In this document: one piece after another, positions 25,538-36,422 of the stretch
Numbering within the stretch: the stretch's first letter is position 1
How the letters are laid out: each line of letters starts with the position of its first letter
Source of the DNA: Brassica napus
Lineage: Eukaryota > Streptophyta > Magnoliopsida > Brassicales > Brassicaceae
Direction of reading: 5' to 3'
NCBI RefSeq assembly: GCF_020379485.1
Contig: NC_063452.1
Coordinates: 29,022,770 to 29,086,769 of the forward strand
Length of the DNA stretch: 64,000 bases
Position numbers and translations under genes: made by a program
Notes under the pieces: model-generated
The model's database searches: none
What the model was told of the DNA's origin: nothing
The model's input: only the letters and a program-made list of their open reading frames with translations

Positions 25538-26362
25538 TTGGCGTAGGAGGCACGGAAACACCAAGTTTGCTTCTCCACTTGTAGAAAGACTTTTATGATA
25601 ATGATTTTGTAAACACATCCGCAATCTGCATTGCTTGACTTCCAGAGCTTTGACTGCTACTCGTTCTCTGACATAATGATAGTCAATATCAAAATGCTTA
25701 GTCCTTTTATGAAACATCGGATTTGCCGTCAGACATACTGCAGACAGATTGTCGCAGAGAAGCAGAGGCGTGACTCTCTGTTGCAGTCCCATTATTTTTA
25801 AGAGATTTTGCTGCCACACAATCTCTGAAGTTGCGGAAGACATTGTTCGGTATTCTGCCTCAGTAGACGACTTAAACACAGTATCATGTCGCTTTGCAGA
25901 CCAGGATATAACATTGGAGCCGAGCATTGTGAAAAAACCACCAGTTGATCTTCGAGTGTCCTTGCATCCAGCCCAGTCTGAGTCACTATAACAGACTAAA
26001 GTTGAATCCGTATGACCTTTGATGCTAACTCCCATATCAAATGTGCCCTTGACATATCTTAATATTCTCTTTAACAGACTGAAATCAGACACACTTGGCT
26101 GATGCATTTTCTGACAGATATAGTTCACTGAGAACTGAAGATCTGGTCTTGTCAAAGTTAAATACTGAAGCTTGCCTGCTAGGCTTCTGAAATAAGACGG
26201 TTCAGCAAATAGTTCATCATGACCATGAAGATTGTCTAGCTTCATCGGCAGAGGCGTAGGCATTGGAGCACAGTCTCGCATACCAGCACTTGTGAGGAGA
26301 TCCTGAGCATATTTGGCCTGATTCAGAAACAGACCATCTTCATTCTGATGTACCTGAATGCC
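25532..26362 (-). pseudogene. Copia RNase H segment, out of frame with pol
   Basis: Continuation of pol after the break near 26363. It contains LTRPDLQFSVNYICQKMHQP, LLKRILRYVKGT, YSDSDWAGC, RRSTGGF, SSTEAEYR and LLCDNLSA, the full RNase H catalytic set, ending near 25532 over the polypurine tract. Residues look intact; only the frame relation to the upstream 1121-codon frame is lost. Confidence 0.88.
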
Positions 26363-29300
26363 AAGAAGTAGTGTATCGGCCCCATATCCTTCATACGAAA
26401 CACTGCACTGGGTTTTTCCAGAAGTGTTACTAGTAGATTGTCATTGTTTCCTGTCAAGATCATATCATCTACATATAGTAGAAGATCAATAAAATTTGTC
26501 CCTTGATGATAGATGAACAATGATGGATCTGGAAAGCTACACTGAAATCCAAACTCCAGGAAGAAATTACTGAACTTATCAAACCATGCTCTAGGAGCTT
26601 GTTTCAGTCCATATATTGCTTTCTTCAGTTTACACACATAATCTGGCCTCAACTGATCTTCAAAACCCGGAGGCTGAATCATATACACTGTCTCCTTCAA
26701 GTCACCGTGAAGAAAAGCATTCTGAACATCAAGCTGCTTGATTTTCCATTTCTTTGTGACTGCAACATGTAATACTGTTCTGATAGTAGCCGTTCTCACC
26801 ACGGGACTAAACGTTTCAAGAAAATATACTCCTTCTTCTTGTTGATTCCCTCTGACCACTAGACGCGACCTGAGCTTCAAAACGGTTCCATCAGCATTGA
26901 GTTTAGTCTTGTAAACCCAACCACATCCTACTGGATTTTGTCCTTCCTCTGAGGGAACTAACTCATATGTCCCTGTTTCCTCCATATTGTCTATTTCCAA
27001 GAGCATAGATGCATTCCAACTTGGATCGTTCAAAGCTGCTTTGACACTTCGAGGCTCAGAGTGTTCGGCTTTGACTGTGACCATTGCATATCGAGGATTG
27101 GGTTTGATGATTCCTGCTCTGGCACGTGTTGTCATTGAATGAGTAACTGAAACTACTTGTTCCACTTGCTCTTGATGTTGAACTTCAGTATCATCATCAG
27201 ACTGATCAGTTGATGATGTTGTAGAAGATTCTCCTGTTTCACTGCCTGTCTGAACTACGGGATTCTGCGGCAGTGCAACTGTTGGATCAACCACAGTCTT
27301 GATCACAGTCGCTGGTAATTCTTCAATACTCACTTCACTTTCTCCTTCTTCCTTTGACTGAAACAGATTCACACTCTTCCAGGAGTTGAGTAAAGATGAG
27401 TTTGAATCTGTGTGAAATTGATTGTAAATATCTCCAAATGGAAAATGATTCTCATCGAACAGAACATGTCTTGAGATAAACACTTTCCCTGTTGGTGGAT
27501 ACAAGCATCGGTAACCTTTATATCTCTCATTGTATCCCAAAAACACACACACCAGAGACTTTGGATCGAACTTATTCTTCATGTATGGCCTAAGATACGG
27601 GTAACACTTGCATCCAAATACTCGAAGAGCTCTATACACTACTGCCTTGTCATTTAACACTTCATAAGGACTTTTTCTCTCTTTTAGAACTGAGGATGGC
27701 AATAAATTGACAATGAAGTTTGCAGTAAAGAAAGCTTCAACCCACATCTGTTGCGGAAGTTTACTATCAAACATCATTGTCAGACCAAGTTCTGTTATGT
27801 GTCTGTGCTTCCTCTCAGCTAAGCCGTTCTGTTGAGGGGTATGAGGACACGACACAAGCTGCTTGATGCCGCATGACTGCAAGTGTTCCATAAACCTCTT
27901 ATTTATGAACTCTCCTCCTCCATCACACTGGAACTGAGCAATGCGTTGTTTGTATTGATTCTCAACCAGACTTTGAAACCTCACAAATACAGAAAAGAAT
28001 TCAGACTTGAGCTTGAGAGGATAAAACCAAGTGTATCTTGAATAATTATCAGTGAAAATGACATAGTATCTGAACCCCTGAGACGACATTACAGGACTAG
28101 GCCCCCACAAATCACAGTGAATCCTTTCTAAGGGATGACTAGAGACAGACTCAGAGTTAACAAAGGGAAGCCTTGAACTCTTTCCTAATGAACAAGCATC
28201 ACAACACAGACGCGAGCTTGTTTTATTCATTACTATAGATAGACTTCTTGATAGGTGCTGAAGAACATCCATATTTGTATGCCCCAGCCTTCTATGCCAC
28301 ACTTCATCACTTGCAGCTTGTTGACGTGTTGAATAAAAGGCTTGAAACCGCATGTCCTTCAGTACATACAGATCTTTAAGTCTTCTTCCTTGTGTTATCA
28401 CTCTCTTTGTTGCTTTGTCCTTAACACACACCGAATCAGAATCAAAAGTGAACTCACATGGATAATCAGATGTTAACTTTGATACTGACAACAAAGAATT
28501 AGTTATACCAGGACATATCAACACATCATTGAGAGGCAAGTTACCTTGTTGAGTTTGAAGTGAAATGGATCCGACATGAGTGATAGGCAGGAAGTCACCG
28601 TTACCAACTATGACCTGATCATTCCCCAAGTATGGCTCTGAAGACTGAAGTTGAGCACTGTTATTCGTGATGTGAGTAGTTGCAGCAGAATCTGGATACC
28701 ACTCATGACCTGACTGACTGTGCTGATGTGAGACTCTCATTGTAGAAAGTGCTGTGTGAATGTTGTCAGGAGTTCGATAGTCCTGATCAAAACGGTTGTA
28801 GCATCGATCTGCAGTATGACCAAAGCGGCCACAGATTTGACATGTAGGTCTTGAAGTTGCATTGGAAACAGAACCTCCTGAGAACTGCTGCTGAAATCCA
28901 CGACCTCTGGTTGAATAGGAGTTGTTGTTGCTACGACCTCTATATCCTCCATGATAGTTGTAGCTTCCACGACCTCTGGTGTTATAACCTCTGCCAGTAT
29001 GAAATGCCAAATGAGGATTTACTTCAGGAGCTTGATTGAATTTCTGCAGCTTGTCATCAAACACCACCAACTTGAACACTGCATCCTCAAAACTCATCTG
29101 TGGAACTGAATCCATTGAATGCTCTATCACCGTACAAATAGACTCATACTCTTTTCCTAACCCACTGAGAGCTCCATATATCATCTCTTGTTCAGTAATA
29201 GAACAACCAATCGAATCAAGTTGATCACACACTCCTTTGACCTCACCCAAATACTCTGTCATAAACTTTTGACCCTTTGTCATACCTTGGAGCTTACGTT

Positions 29301-29688
29301 GCAGGTCTAGCTTGCGAGTTGCTGAGACTCTATTATACTTCTTCCCAAGACTGAACCACACTTCTTGAGCTGAATGAAGACCATAAACCGAACGCAAAGC
29401 TTCTTCAGTCAATGAACCAAACAGCCAAGACATGACCAACTGATCTCGGCGAACCCACTTCGCAAACTCTGGGTTTGATTCTTCAGTAACAGCATCTCTG
29501 TCTCTTGTTGTCAAAGTAGGTGACGGTCGTGGCGTGGATCCGTCGAGATAGCCAAGCAAAGACTGATTGGACAGGAAAGATTCAAACTGAATCTTCCAAA
29601 GAAGATAGTTCGAAGAAGAGAGCTTCAGAGTAACACATTGTGAGATACTCAATGATGGAGTTGAAATCGTTTCTGAAGCCTCATCCAT
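26323..29688 (-). CDS. Copia gag-pol polyprotein (gag, protease, integrase, RT)
   Basis: A single 1121-codon frame. Order: gag (about 1-270), CCHC knuckle CQICGRFGHTADRC (about 284-297), protease WYPDSAATTHI (about 331), integrase zinc-binding HRRLGHTN, catalytic core with CDLWGP, FTDNYSRYTW and HTPQQNGLAERKH, and RT with LDVQNAFLHG, YGLKQAPRAW and YVDDMILTG. The start at 29688 overlaps the primer-site region, as in many Copia elements. Near 26361-26368 a one-base deletion shifts the frame before RNase H, so the polyprotein ends early. That is the only obvious defect. It would otherwise make the proteins for its own retrotransposition in cytoplasmic particles. Confidence 0.93.
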   Translation of the reverse strand: MDEASETISTPSLSISQCVTLKLSSSNYLLWKIQFESFLSNQSLLGYLDGSTPRPSPTLTTRDRDAVTEESNPEFAKWVRRDQLVMSWLFGSLTEEALRSVYGLHSAQEVWFSLGKKYNRVSATRKLDLQRKLQGMTKGQKFMTEYLGEVKGVCDQLDSIGCSITEQEMIYGALSGLGKEYESICTVIEHSMDSVPQMSFEDAVFKLVVFDDKLQKFNQAPEVNPHLAFHTGRGYNTRGRGSYNYHGGYRGRSNNNSYSTRGRGFQQQFSGGSVSNATSRPTCQICGRFGHTADRCYNRFDQDYRTPDNIHTALSTMRVSHQHSQSGHEWYPDSAATTHITNNSAQLQSSEPYLGNDQVIVGNGDFLPITHVGSISLQTQQGNLPLNDVLICPGITNSLLSVSKLTSDYPCEFTFDSDSVCVKDKATKRVITQGRRLKDLYVLKDMRFQAFYSTRQQAASDEVWHRRLGHTNMDVLQHLSRSLSIVMNKTSSRLCCDACSLGKSSRLPFVNSESVSSHPLERIHCDLWGPSPVMSSQGFRYYVIFTDNYSRYTWFYPLKLKSEFFSVFVRFQSLVENQYKQRIAQFQCDGGGEFINKRFMEHLQSCGIKQLVSCPHTPQQNGLAERKHRHITELGLTMMFDSKLPQQMWVEAFFTANFIVNLLPSSVLKERKSPYEVLNDKAVVYRALRVFGCKCYPYLRPYMKNKFDPKSLVCVFLGYNERYKGYRCLYPPTGKVFISRHVLFDENHFPFGDIYNQFHTDSNSSLLNSWKSVNLFQSKEEGESEVSIEELPATVIKTVVDPTVALPQNPVVQTGSETGESSTTSSTDQSDDDTEVQHQEQVEQVVSVTHSMTTRARAGIIKPNPRYAMVTVKAEHSEPRSVKAALNDPSWNASMLLEIDNMEETGTYELVPSEEGQNPVGCGWVYKTKLNADGTVLKLRSRLVVRGNQQEEGVYFLETFSPVVRTATIRTVLHVAVTKKWKIKQLDVQNAFLHGDLKETVYMIQPPGFEDQLRPDYVCKLKKAIYGLKQAPRAWFDKFSNFFLEFGFQCSFPDPSLFIYHQGTNFIDLLLYVDDMILTGNNDNLLVTLLEKPSAVFRMKDMGPIHYFLAFRYIRMKMVCF

Positions 29689-29689
29689 G

Positions 29690-29701
29690 GCTCTGATACC
29701 A
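29690..29701 (-). other. primer-binding site (tRNA-iMet type)
   Basis: TGGTATCAGAGC on the minus strand, abutting the 5' LTR. Confidence 0.9.
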
Positions 29702-30041
29702 TGTAGATAGGAAGAAACCTTAGACGTAACAGAGAAGAAACTTATGCTCTCTTATTACTTTTCAACTTGACGGCAAGACTTGCCCTTTAAATCAATATAT
29801 ACAACTCTCAGATTTAGGTTAACCTCAGCACACTGTTGTCTAGCTGTCCAGACACTCAAACCTATTTTTTGTCTTCACACAGTGAGCTGGCTTGACCGTA
29901 CCATGCTCACACAAAGCTTGCTTGTTTACTGAAGTTGCAGAAGACGACAAATACTTGATCTTGGGCTGAGAGACAACAACAGTCTTCTTCTTTTCCTCCA
30001 AATGGGCTTCGAGCAACGGCCCAATATTCATACTACCTTTA
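29702..30041 (-). repeat. 5' LTR of the 25-30 kb Copia
   Basis: 340-bp partner of 25185-25524; equal length, about nine substitutions, no indel seen. Confidence 0.92.
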
Positions 30042-30479
30042 GTTCCTAATATATGCATAAATGATGAAAGAACTATATTGCTTTTTTATTTTATCAAAAA
30101 GTACTATATTGTCATCTATGACAATATAGACGTATCAGCTGTTTTACTATAGAGCCAAAACCAACTTAAATTTAAACAAATTATTGTACTAACTCACTAT
30201 GTGAGGAGAAGTCGCGTGCCTTATTTGAAAGATTCATGAGTTTTAGTTCTGTTGATTCCAAGATTGCATAAGAGGTTCCATTGTAATAACATTATGTAAC
30301 GATATTTATTTAAGTTGAGTTGAAATTCTTAAAAGCAGTAGCTGCTGATTCCCCTGCACTTGATATAATTCTTAAAAATTTGGTGACCATCTTTCCTTCC
30401 ACGCATAAATGGCAAAACTTACAAATGACAAGCATGTTGTTTTACTACAGGGCCCTGGTCTGGGAGACTTTGATGAGAA

Positions 30480-30665
30480 CTATCACGGGTGGGCGTTCGG
30501 ATACCCGTTCGGGTTCCTGTTCGGGTTCGGGTCGGGTATTTCGGATTTTCGGATATTCTGGTATAGGGATAGAGAACCCGTTCGGGTATTTCTGTACTTC
30601 GGGTCGGGTTCGGGTATTTTTAGTTCGGGTTCGGTTATTTTGAATCGGGTTCGGATATTTAGATT
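30480..30665 (+). repeat. GGGTTCGG-rich repeat patch
   Basis: Tandem-like degenerate TTCGGGTTCGGGTCGGGTAT motifs beginning GGGTGGGCGTTCGG. Open frames across it are low-complexity artefacts. Confidence 0.7.
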
Positions 30666-31011
30666 TTAAAAGAAAAAAAAATTTCATTTTTTAAGTTTAT
30701 TGTATTTAAAAATATAGATTTCACTTAACTGTTTTTTTTTTATTTTTTATAGACTAAACGATTAATAGGTTTGGAGATAATATTTCAAAAATAAATAGAT
30801 ATTAATTTGGGTATTGTTTTTAATCTTTGAATGTAACTTTTATTAATACATGAAACAAAAAGTTTGACATACATTTTAAATGAATATTAAATCATTTTCT
30901 CCATAATTATATATATACTTATGATCTTAAAGTATGTGTAACATCAATATAAATATTTTTTTAAAAAATAAGAGATGTAAACTATAAATATAAGGGTAAG
31001 TATACATATGT

Positions 31012-31165
31012 TTGGTTATCTTCGGATATCCATTCGGGTTCAGATATTACCCGTTCGGGTTCGGATATTCAATCTCTCCTAACTTAATACTCGTTCGGAT
31101 ACTTTTCTACTTCGGTTCGGGTTTTTCCGGTCGGATTCGGGTGCGGCTTCGGGTATCGGGTAAAG
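31012..31165 (+). repeat. GGGTTCGG-rich repeat patch, second
   Basis: Same motif family and strand as 30480-30665, separated by about 350 bp of AT-rich DNA. Confidence 0.65.
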
Positions 31166-31701
31166 TGCTCACCCCTAAGAACTACGTACTCAAGTTCGTT
31201 AAAGACATTATTGCCGAACGTGCACTCAAGAAGCCACGCAAGGCTAGCTGCTCAATTTATCAAAATAATAACCTTATCTTGAATAACTCACCGCAAAGTT
31301 TAGAAAAAGTTACAAAAATAAATCATTTGTTGGTAAAGGCAATCAAATTTTAATTTCATCCTAACAACTCCTCCGACAAGTCCGATCAGCGAACATTACA
31401 CCGGTAAACGACACACCTCTGCTCTATGTGATACGCTTTAACGCAGCTACAGCCTCGCAGGTTATTAACTGGCGTAAAACACAACTTGACAAATTACATC
31501 AGATATAATAGACTTAAAACACAACTTGACAAATTACATCAATCTCAACAATTGTTGGACACCAAACACGGTGATAGTATATAAGAAAGAATCACATGCC
31601 ATGAAATATTCATTTCAAGATGGCTTTGTTATTTCTGTTATTTTGCTTTGTTATTTTTGCTTCTTTTTTTTTAAATTTCTGTTAGTCGGCTTCCATGTAA
31701 C

Positions 31702-32219
31702 CAGTGTTTTAAAAACCGGATCAGACCGGCCGGTCAGACCGGTTGGACCGTGACTCAGCCTTCTAACCGGTTCCAGACTGTACTAAAAACCAGATTTTAG
31801 TTAAACCGACAAATCCGGTCAAAAACCGGTAAAACTTGCTAAAACCGGTGATCCGGTTCAATATTAAAACTCGTTTTTCTCAAATTCAAGTAAAAAATAT
31901 TAAAAAATTGCACATTTTAAAAAGATTTCATAAAAATTTATATTGTTTTTAAAATATCTATCTAAATAAATTATCTTTCATTATATTTTATATTATTTTA
32001 AAAGTTTTCATTATATTATTTTAAAAGTTTTCATTTTATTTTCAAAACAATTTTAGATTCTAATAATGATAAATTTTTTTATAAAACAGAATTTTATAGT
32101 TATACATATATATTTACTTAATCTAAAATTAAATAAAAATTTAAAACCCAACCGGTTCGACCGGTCCGATCATTGACCCATCTACAATACCGAGTCAATG
32201 TCCGGTTTTTAAAACATTG
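31702..32219. mobile_element. hAT-type MITE with 8-bp target duplication
   Basis: Terminal inverted repeats CAGTGTTTTAAAAACCGG (left) and CAATGTTTTAAAAACCGG (right, reversed) match at 17 of 18 positions. CATGTAAC is duplicated exactly at 31694-31701 and 32220-32227. An 8-bp duplication and CA(A/G)TG ends indicate the hAT superfamily. The 518-bp interior is AT-rich with ACCGGT motifs and has no transposase. Confidence 0.9.
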
Positions 32220-32337
32220 CATGTAACCTATTGCCGCTGTTTCTCCGGTAAGCCGACGATGTTGGTACTGTTCCAGATCCCCGTTTTTCGGGCTGGATTT
32301 AAATATTAATATAATAAAAATGGCACAAGGCAAAATT

Positions 32338-32363
32338 CCGCGCGAAGCGCAGACCGGCCCTAG
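32338..32363 (+). mobile_element. Helitron 3' end
   Basis: GCGC-GAA-GCGC hairpin then CTAG at 32360-32363 and a T, followed by an (AT)n run. Likely right end of the element starting near 23457. Confidence 0.6.
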
Positions 32364-33124
32364 TATATATATATATATATATAAGCATTTCAAACACTCA
32401 ATTCAATATTTATCTTGATATGATATAAAAAATAAACACTAAATTTTAAATAGATACCTTAAAAACTTAAATAGTTATAAATAAGTATTTTATAAATTTG
32501 TTTGCTTAAATAAAAAGTCTACTCTCTTTACAAGGTAATGCATATTGTTTACAAATGATGTTTGTTTTTATGTTTGATTTAACATTTAATTGTTATTTTA
32601 TCATTTTGATGTGTGTTGGATTAATTTCTATTAAATTTAAGTGATTTTCTTTATGTTTTGATTTTATATTTTGTCTTTTACTTTGGATATATCCGAAATC
32701 CGAACGATATATGATTACTTTATTGGTTTTAGGATGTATTACAAATTAGAACTGAACCCGACTCGTACTTATAAAATATTAGAATGAGACTTAGCAGGGT
32801 TTACCCGTAACGGAAATACCCGATCCGAATCCGAATGCCCAGGCCTAGTTGGTACCATTTCGGTGTTTCGGATCAAAGCTTCGCTTGAACTTAGCTATGA
32901 CTATGCAATATTTGGCTATAGATTCTCGGATTTGGTTTGCGTTTTCTCAGAGCTTTGATGATTGTTACATAACGCGATTGTGGAGTATGAGTGAGACATT
33001 CCAATTGTGGTGGCAAACCATATTGGTGGCCTTTTTTGGAATCTTATCACTAAAGTTAGAACGTATCATCTTGAGATATAAAATAATTGTGTTTTTATAT
33101 TAATGAATCAGTTAGTGATGCATC
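32364..33124. repeat. AT-rich DNA with a CCGAAC/CCGATCC patch
   Basis: An (AT)n microsatellite at about 32362-32382, then AT-rich DNA. Bases 32690-32846 hold inverted-orientation TTCGGAT motifs ending CCGAATGCCCAGGCC. No gene is supported. Confidence 0.5.
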
Positions 33125-33298
33125 AATCAATACTATTAAATCAATACTATGACCTATTGATAAAAGGTTCTGTCCAACTATTATTTCTATTACTCCATGT
33201 TTTTTGCCACTAATCAATACTATTAAATCAATACTATGACCTATTGATAAAAGGTTCTGTCCAACTATTATTTCTATTACTCCATGTTTTTTGCCACT
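33125..33298 (+). repeat. 87-bp exact tandem duplication
   Basis: The unit starting AATCAATACTATTAAATC at 33125 is repeated at 33212 with no differences that I can see. Recent local duplication in non-coding DNA. Confidence 0.9.
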
Positions 33299-33985
33299 AA
33301 ATCTACTTTTAAATATATATAAACTACCGTGTAACTACTATCAGTTCTATCTTGCACCAAAAAAACACTACCAGTTGATAAAATAAATATTTTGTAACTT
33401 CCGCTGTGATTCCAAAGTTTTCGGATCCACTTCTCTCATATACATATCATAGTCGATGGTACATAATGTCTGTGAGTCTAGAAATAAATGCCTAATATTT
33501 GGTCAACTAATATATATTTAATAATTAATGCTAAGTAATCTTATTTTTCACTGATCGATGCAACAATATGATTGACAACGAGGGTCCAAGATTCATCCAC
33601 CAACCATTATTCTGCACCGCTGAAAGTGAAATTGTGTTGGAGGGTCTAAGATGCAGTCTTCGTAGTAATAAAAAGGTAAAAGTTATAAGAAGAATGTCAA
33701 GGTATATTCCTTAGGATACTTCATTATGTTTTTTTTTCAACTACCTTCATTATGTTTTTAAGACTTTATACTTATGTTCTCATAACAGAAGTTTCATTGT
33801 TTGGATTCCGGATTATGCTGGTTTACAGTGATCTGCCGTAGATTCTTTTAAATTTATCTTGTGGAATGTAGCAGCTACTGTTGTTGCGCTCATACTGTGA
33901 GTGTCGGCTTTGTTCCCCTCTCAAATTTCAAATCGCTTGATCTCAAATGTACTTAATTCTTTATTTTTTCAATTGGTGTTCTCCA

Positions 33986-34163
33986 GATTTTTCTTCTTTG
34001 ATGACCTTACGGGTTTTGAAATCACGTCTTGCTCGAGGTAAAACCTCTATTGACTCTTATTTTATGGTTTAGTAGATTTTTCTTCCTTGATGACCTTACG
34101 GGTTTTGAAATCACGTCTTGCTCGAGGTAAAACCTCTTTTGACTCTTCTTTTATGGTTTAGTG
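33986..34163 (+). repeat. 89-bp tandem duplication
   Basis: A unit beginning GATTTTTCTTC at 33986 recurs at 34075 with about four substitutions. Lies in DNA without a recognisable gene. Confidence 0.85.
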
Positions 34164-35525
34164 GATGTAATACTTGTAATGGTTCAAGTTTTCTTGCAAT
34201 ACTTGTAAAGCCAAAACCAAACGTGCAGCTTACAAAACCATAAAGTTTAATTTGGTTAGCTGTGGTGCATGCAATTGTATATCCGGTGCTATCACTCACC
34301 AAGCTGATCATCAAGGACTTCTTATTTTTGAAGGTATAATATTAGTCCTCTCAGATCAGTTCTTGATCTGGAAAAACAAGAGATTGTACTCATGACAAGG
34401 AGTATCGAGATGATGATGACAACATCGAAGAGTTCTCTTTTCCAGAGGGTAAAATTACATTTGAGTTTTGCTTCTCTTTACCATGTTATGTGTAAAATGA
34501 ATCTTGCGAAAACTTTACTTTCTTTAGATAATTAGTCGTTTTTCATTATTCGGTTTAGAGTTCAATCTCTAATAATTGCAACAAAATGAGATAATTTTTC
34601 TACCCAAATAATATATAATGTGAATTTAATTTATCAAAAAGTTGGTTTGAGATGGATGAAACATAGTTGTTACTATATTATATTTTATAGTACTTCGTGA
34701 GTGTCCCCTGATAATATACAGGCTTGCACGATTGTGAATCATACTTTTTTTCTTTGAAAAAAGGCTTACCGTGAATCATACATTTGATACCAAAGATGAT
34801 ACGAAAGTTTTATCGGCATATCTGCATAAGAACAATATGATTTTCGTGATGACGTAAATAAGAGCAATATGCCGATAAAACTTCAAGCAAAAGACAGAAA
34901 AGGAACTTCAACTAAAGAAAATACAAAACAAAACAACAAAATATCAAAAGAGAGCCAAATAATTATTATAGAAAATTTGTGAAGAGAGAATGAATAGAAT
35001 ATGGTAATGGGAACAATTTATACAACAAAGTAAAATATAAATAGAGATTTTTTAAAGAATTTTATGTAATAAAATAATAATTAAGAAACTATATAATAAT
35101 TTAATAAATTTATTGTTGTTGATAAAATTAAAAACCGTATAAATAAAATAAACACCTTCTCTGTATCTGAGTTTTGATATTTATTTTAATGTGTTTTGCA
35201 TTTCAATTAATATATTTTATTTTAAAATTAAAAGTACAAAAACATAAATGATAATACTATTGTACAAAAAAAATTTTGAACTAATGAAAAATAAACAAAA
35301 AATATTTATTTATATTAAAAATATTATAAATTCTGTAAAAATAAATGAAATGTTATCTATCTAAAATACAAGAAAACTAATTTGTAAAATATTTATACTA
35401 AAGTAGCTACTATTTGAAATATTATGTTATAGTTTCAAAATATAAATTAAATTAAATTAAAAAATAAATTATTTGATTAAAAAAAAAAAGTAAAATCTTG
35501 CCGGGTAGCGCGGATAATTACCTAG
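34164..35525 (+). mobile_element. AT-rich DNA ending in a possible Helitron 3' terminus
   Basis: Long A/T-rich stretch, ending GCCGGGTAGCGCGG and CTAG (35522-35525) followed by T. The stem is short and imperfect, so the Helitron call is weak. No coding sequence was recognised. Confidence 0.3.
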
Positions 35526-36058
35526 TTTGTATCAGTGACTTCAGAAAACCAAGCGTCGAAATGGACATTATCTATGCGATATGGAGATCAACAAAAATGA
35601 ATACAATATATGCAATACCTATACGCCCATCGTATAGTAGTGGAACGAACGATTTTTGAATCGTTTCCAATAAATGGAAATAATATCAGCTAATGAAAAG
35701 ATTTGTTCTTACAGTTTTGTAATAACTTTGTAATTTTGGTTTGAATGAATGAAATTTAGTCGGCAAAAACATATATATGTGATTGTAAATGATTCTCTGA
35801 TACATGAAAATTAAATCTATAAAATTTAAATATAACTTTATAATTTTTTTTTTTATTTTTATTTTTATTTTTATTGTGTTCTCAAAATAAAAGGAAAAAC
35901 TGTTGGCCTCGCTCAATTGTATAACACCTAGTGCTTACATAATTGGGTTCTTAACGATCCTAAGAAGATAAAACGAAGAGTATCCGAAACTATTAAAGAT
36001 TGTGGTGTTATCTGCAAATATTGGTAATACATATTTACAACAATCATATTAATACCAG

Positions 36059-36067
36059 AAACCCTAG
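36059..36067 (+). promoter_or_regulatory. telo-box (AAACCCTAG) upstream of eIF3a
   Basis: AAACCCTAG, about 360 bases upstream of the eIF3a start codon and followed by a pyrimidine-rich CTCTCCCC tract. Telo-boxes are frequent in promoters or leaders of Arabidopsis translation-machinery genes. Its role here is inference. Confidence 0.55.
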
Positions 36068-36422
36068 TCTCTCCCCATCTCCCTTTTTTTTTTTCTCTCT
36101 CACCACTCTTGTTTCACGGCGACCAGGTTAGTGGTAAATTTCTCGTCTCTGCCTCAAAAAAAAAACAGAGTGATTGGATCTCTCTGCTATTGCCATCGGA
36201 TCTCACCGAACTCACTTTCTCTGAATTTTCATCAGTTAATCGAATCTCTTGTTTTTGTTGATTATAAGAGATTAATTTAGGGGTGTGGGCGAGATTTTCT
36301 GTCGCAAGAAAATTAGGGTTTCTGTATCGGATAGGTTTTAACCAAATCGAGTTTCATCCTTATTGATTTTTTCAGGCAAATTTAAGAGTATCGACTTGGT
36401 GTCAAGCTTGTTCGTCTGAAAC

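Larger units (their letters stand above)
25185..30041 (-). mobile_element. young Ty1/Copia LTR retrotransposon, near-complete
   Basis: Two 340-bp LTRs (25185-25524, 29702-30041) differ at about 9 positions by my count (about 97% identity). In element orientation: 5' LTR, tRNA-Met primer site, gag-pol from 29688, RNase H, polypurine tract, 3' LTR. Flanking pentamers are ATTCC (25180-25184) and GTTCC (30042-30046), an imperfect target duplication. The LTR termini TA...CA in element orientation are non-canonical; the precise outer base is uncertain by one or two. Confidence 0.93.
23457..32363 (+). mobile_element. candidate large Helitron with nested insertions
   Basis: Left end: A followed by TCTATTATTATAAAAGAAGG (23457), like Brassicaceae Helitron starts. 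Right end: GCGCGAAGCGC hairpin at about 32338-32350 and CTAG (32360-32363) followed by T. Removing the Copia (25185-30041) and the hAT MITE (31702-32219) leaves about 3.5 kb. An RPA1-like exon inside (24028-24105) fits plant Helitrons. Pairing of these two ends is inference; they could belong to different elements. Confidence 0.4.

Noticed and set aside
30409..30687. Phe/Gly-rich and Pro/Arg-rich frames on both strands
   Set aside because: Low-complexity translation of the GGGTTCGG repeat.
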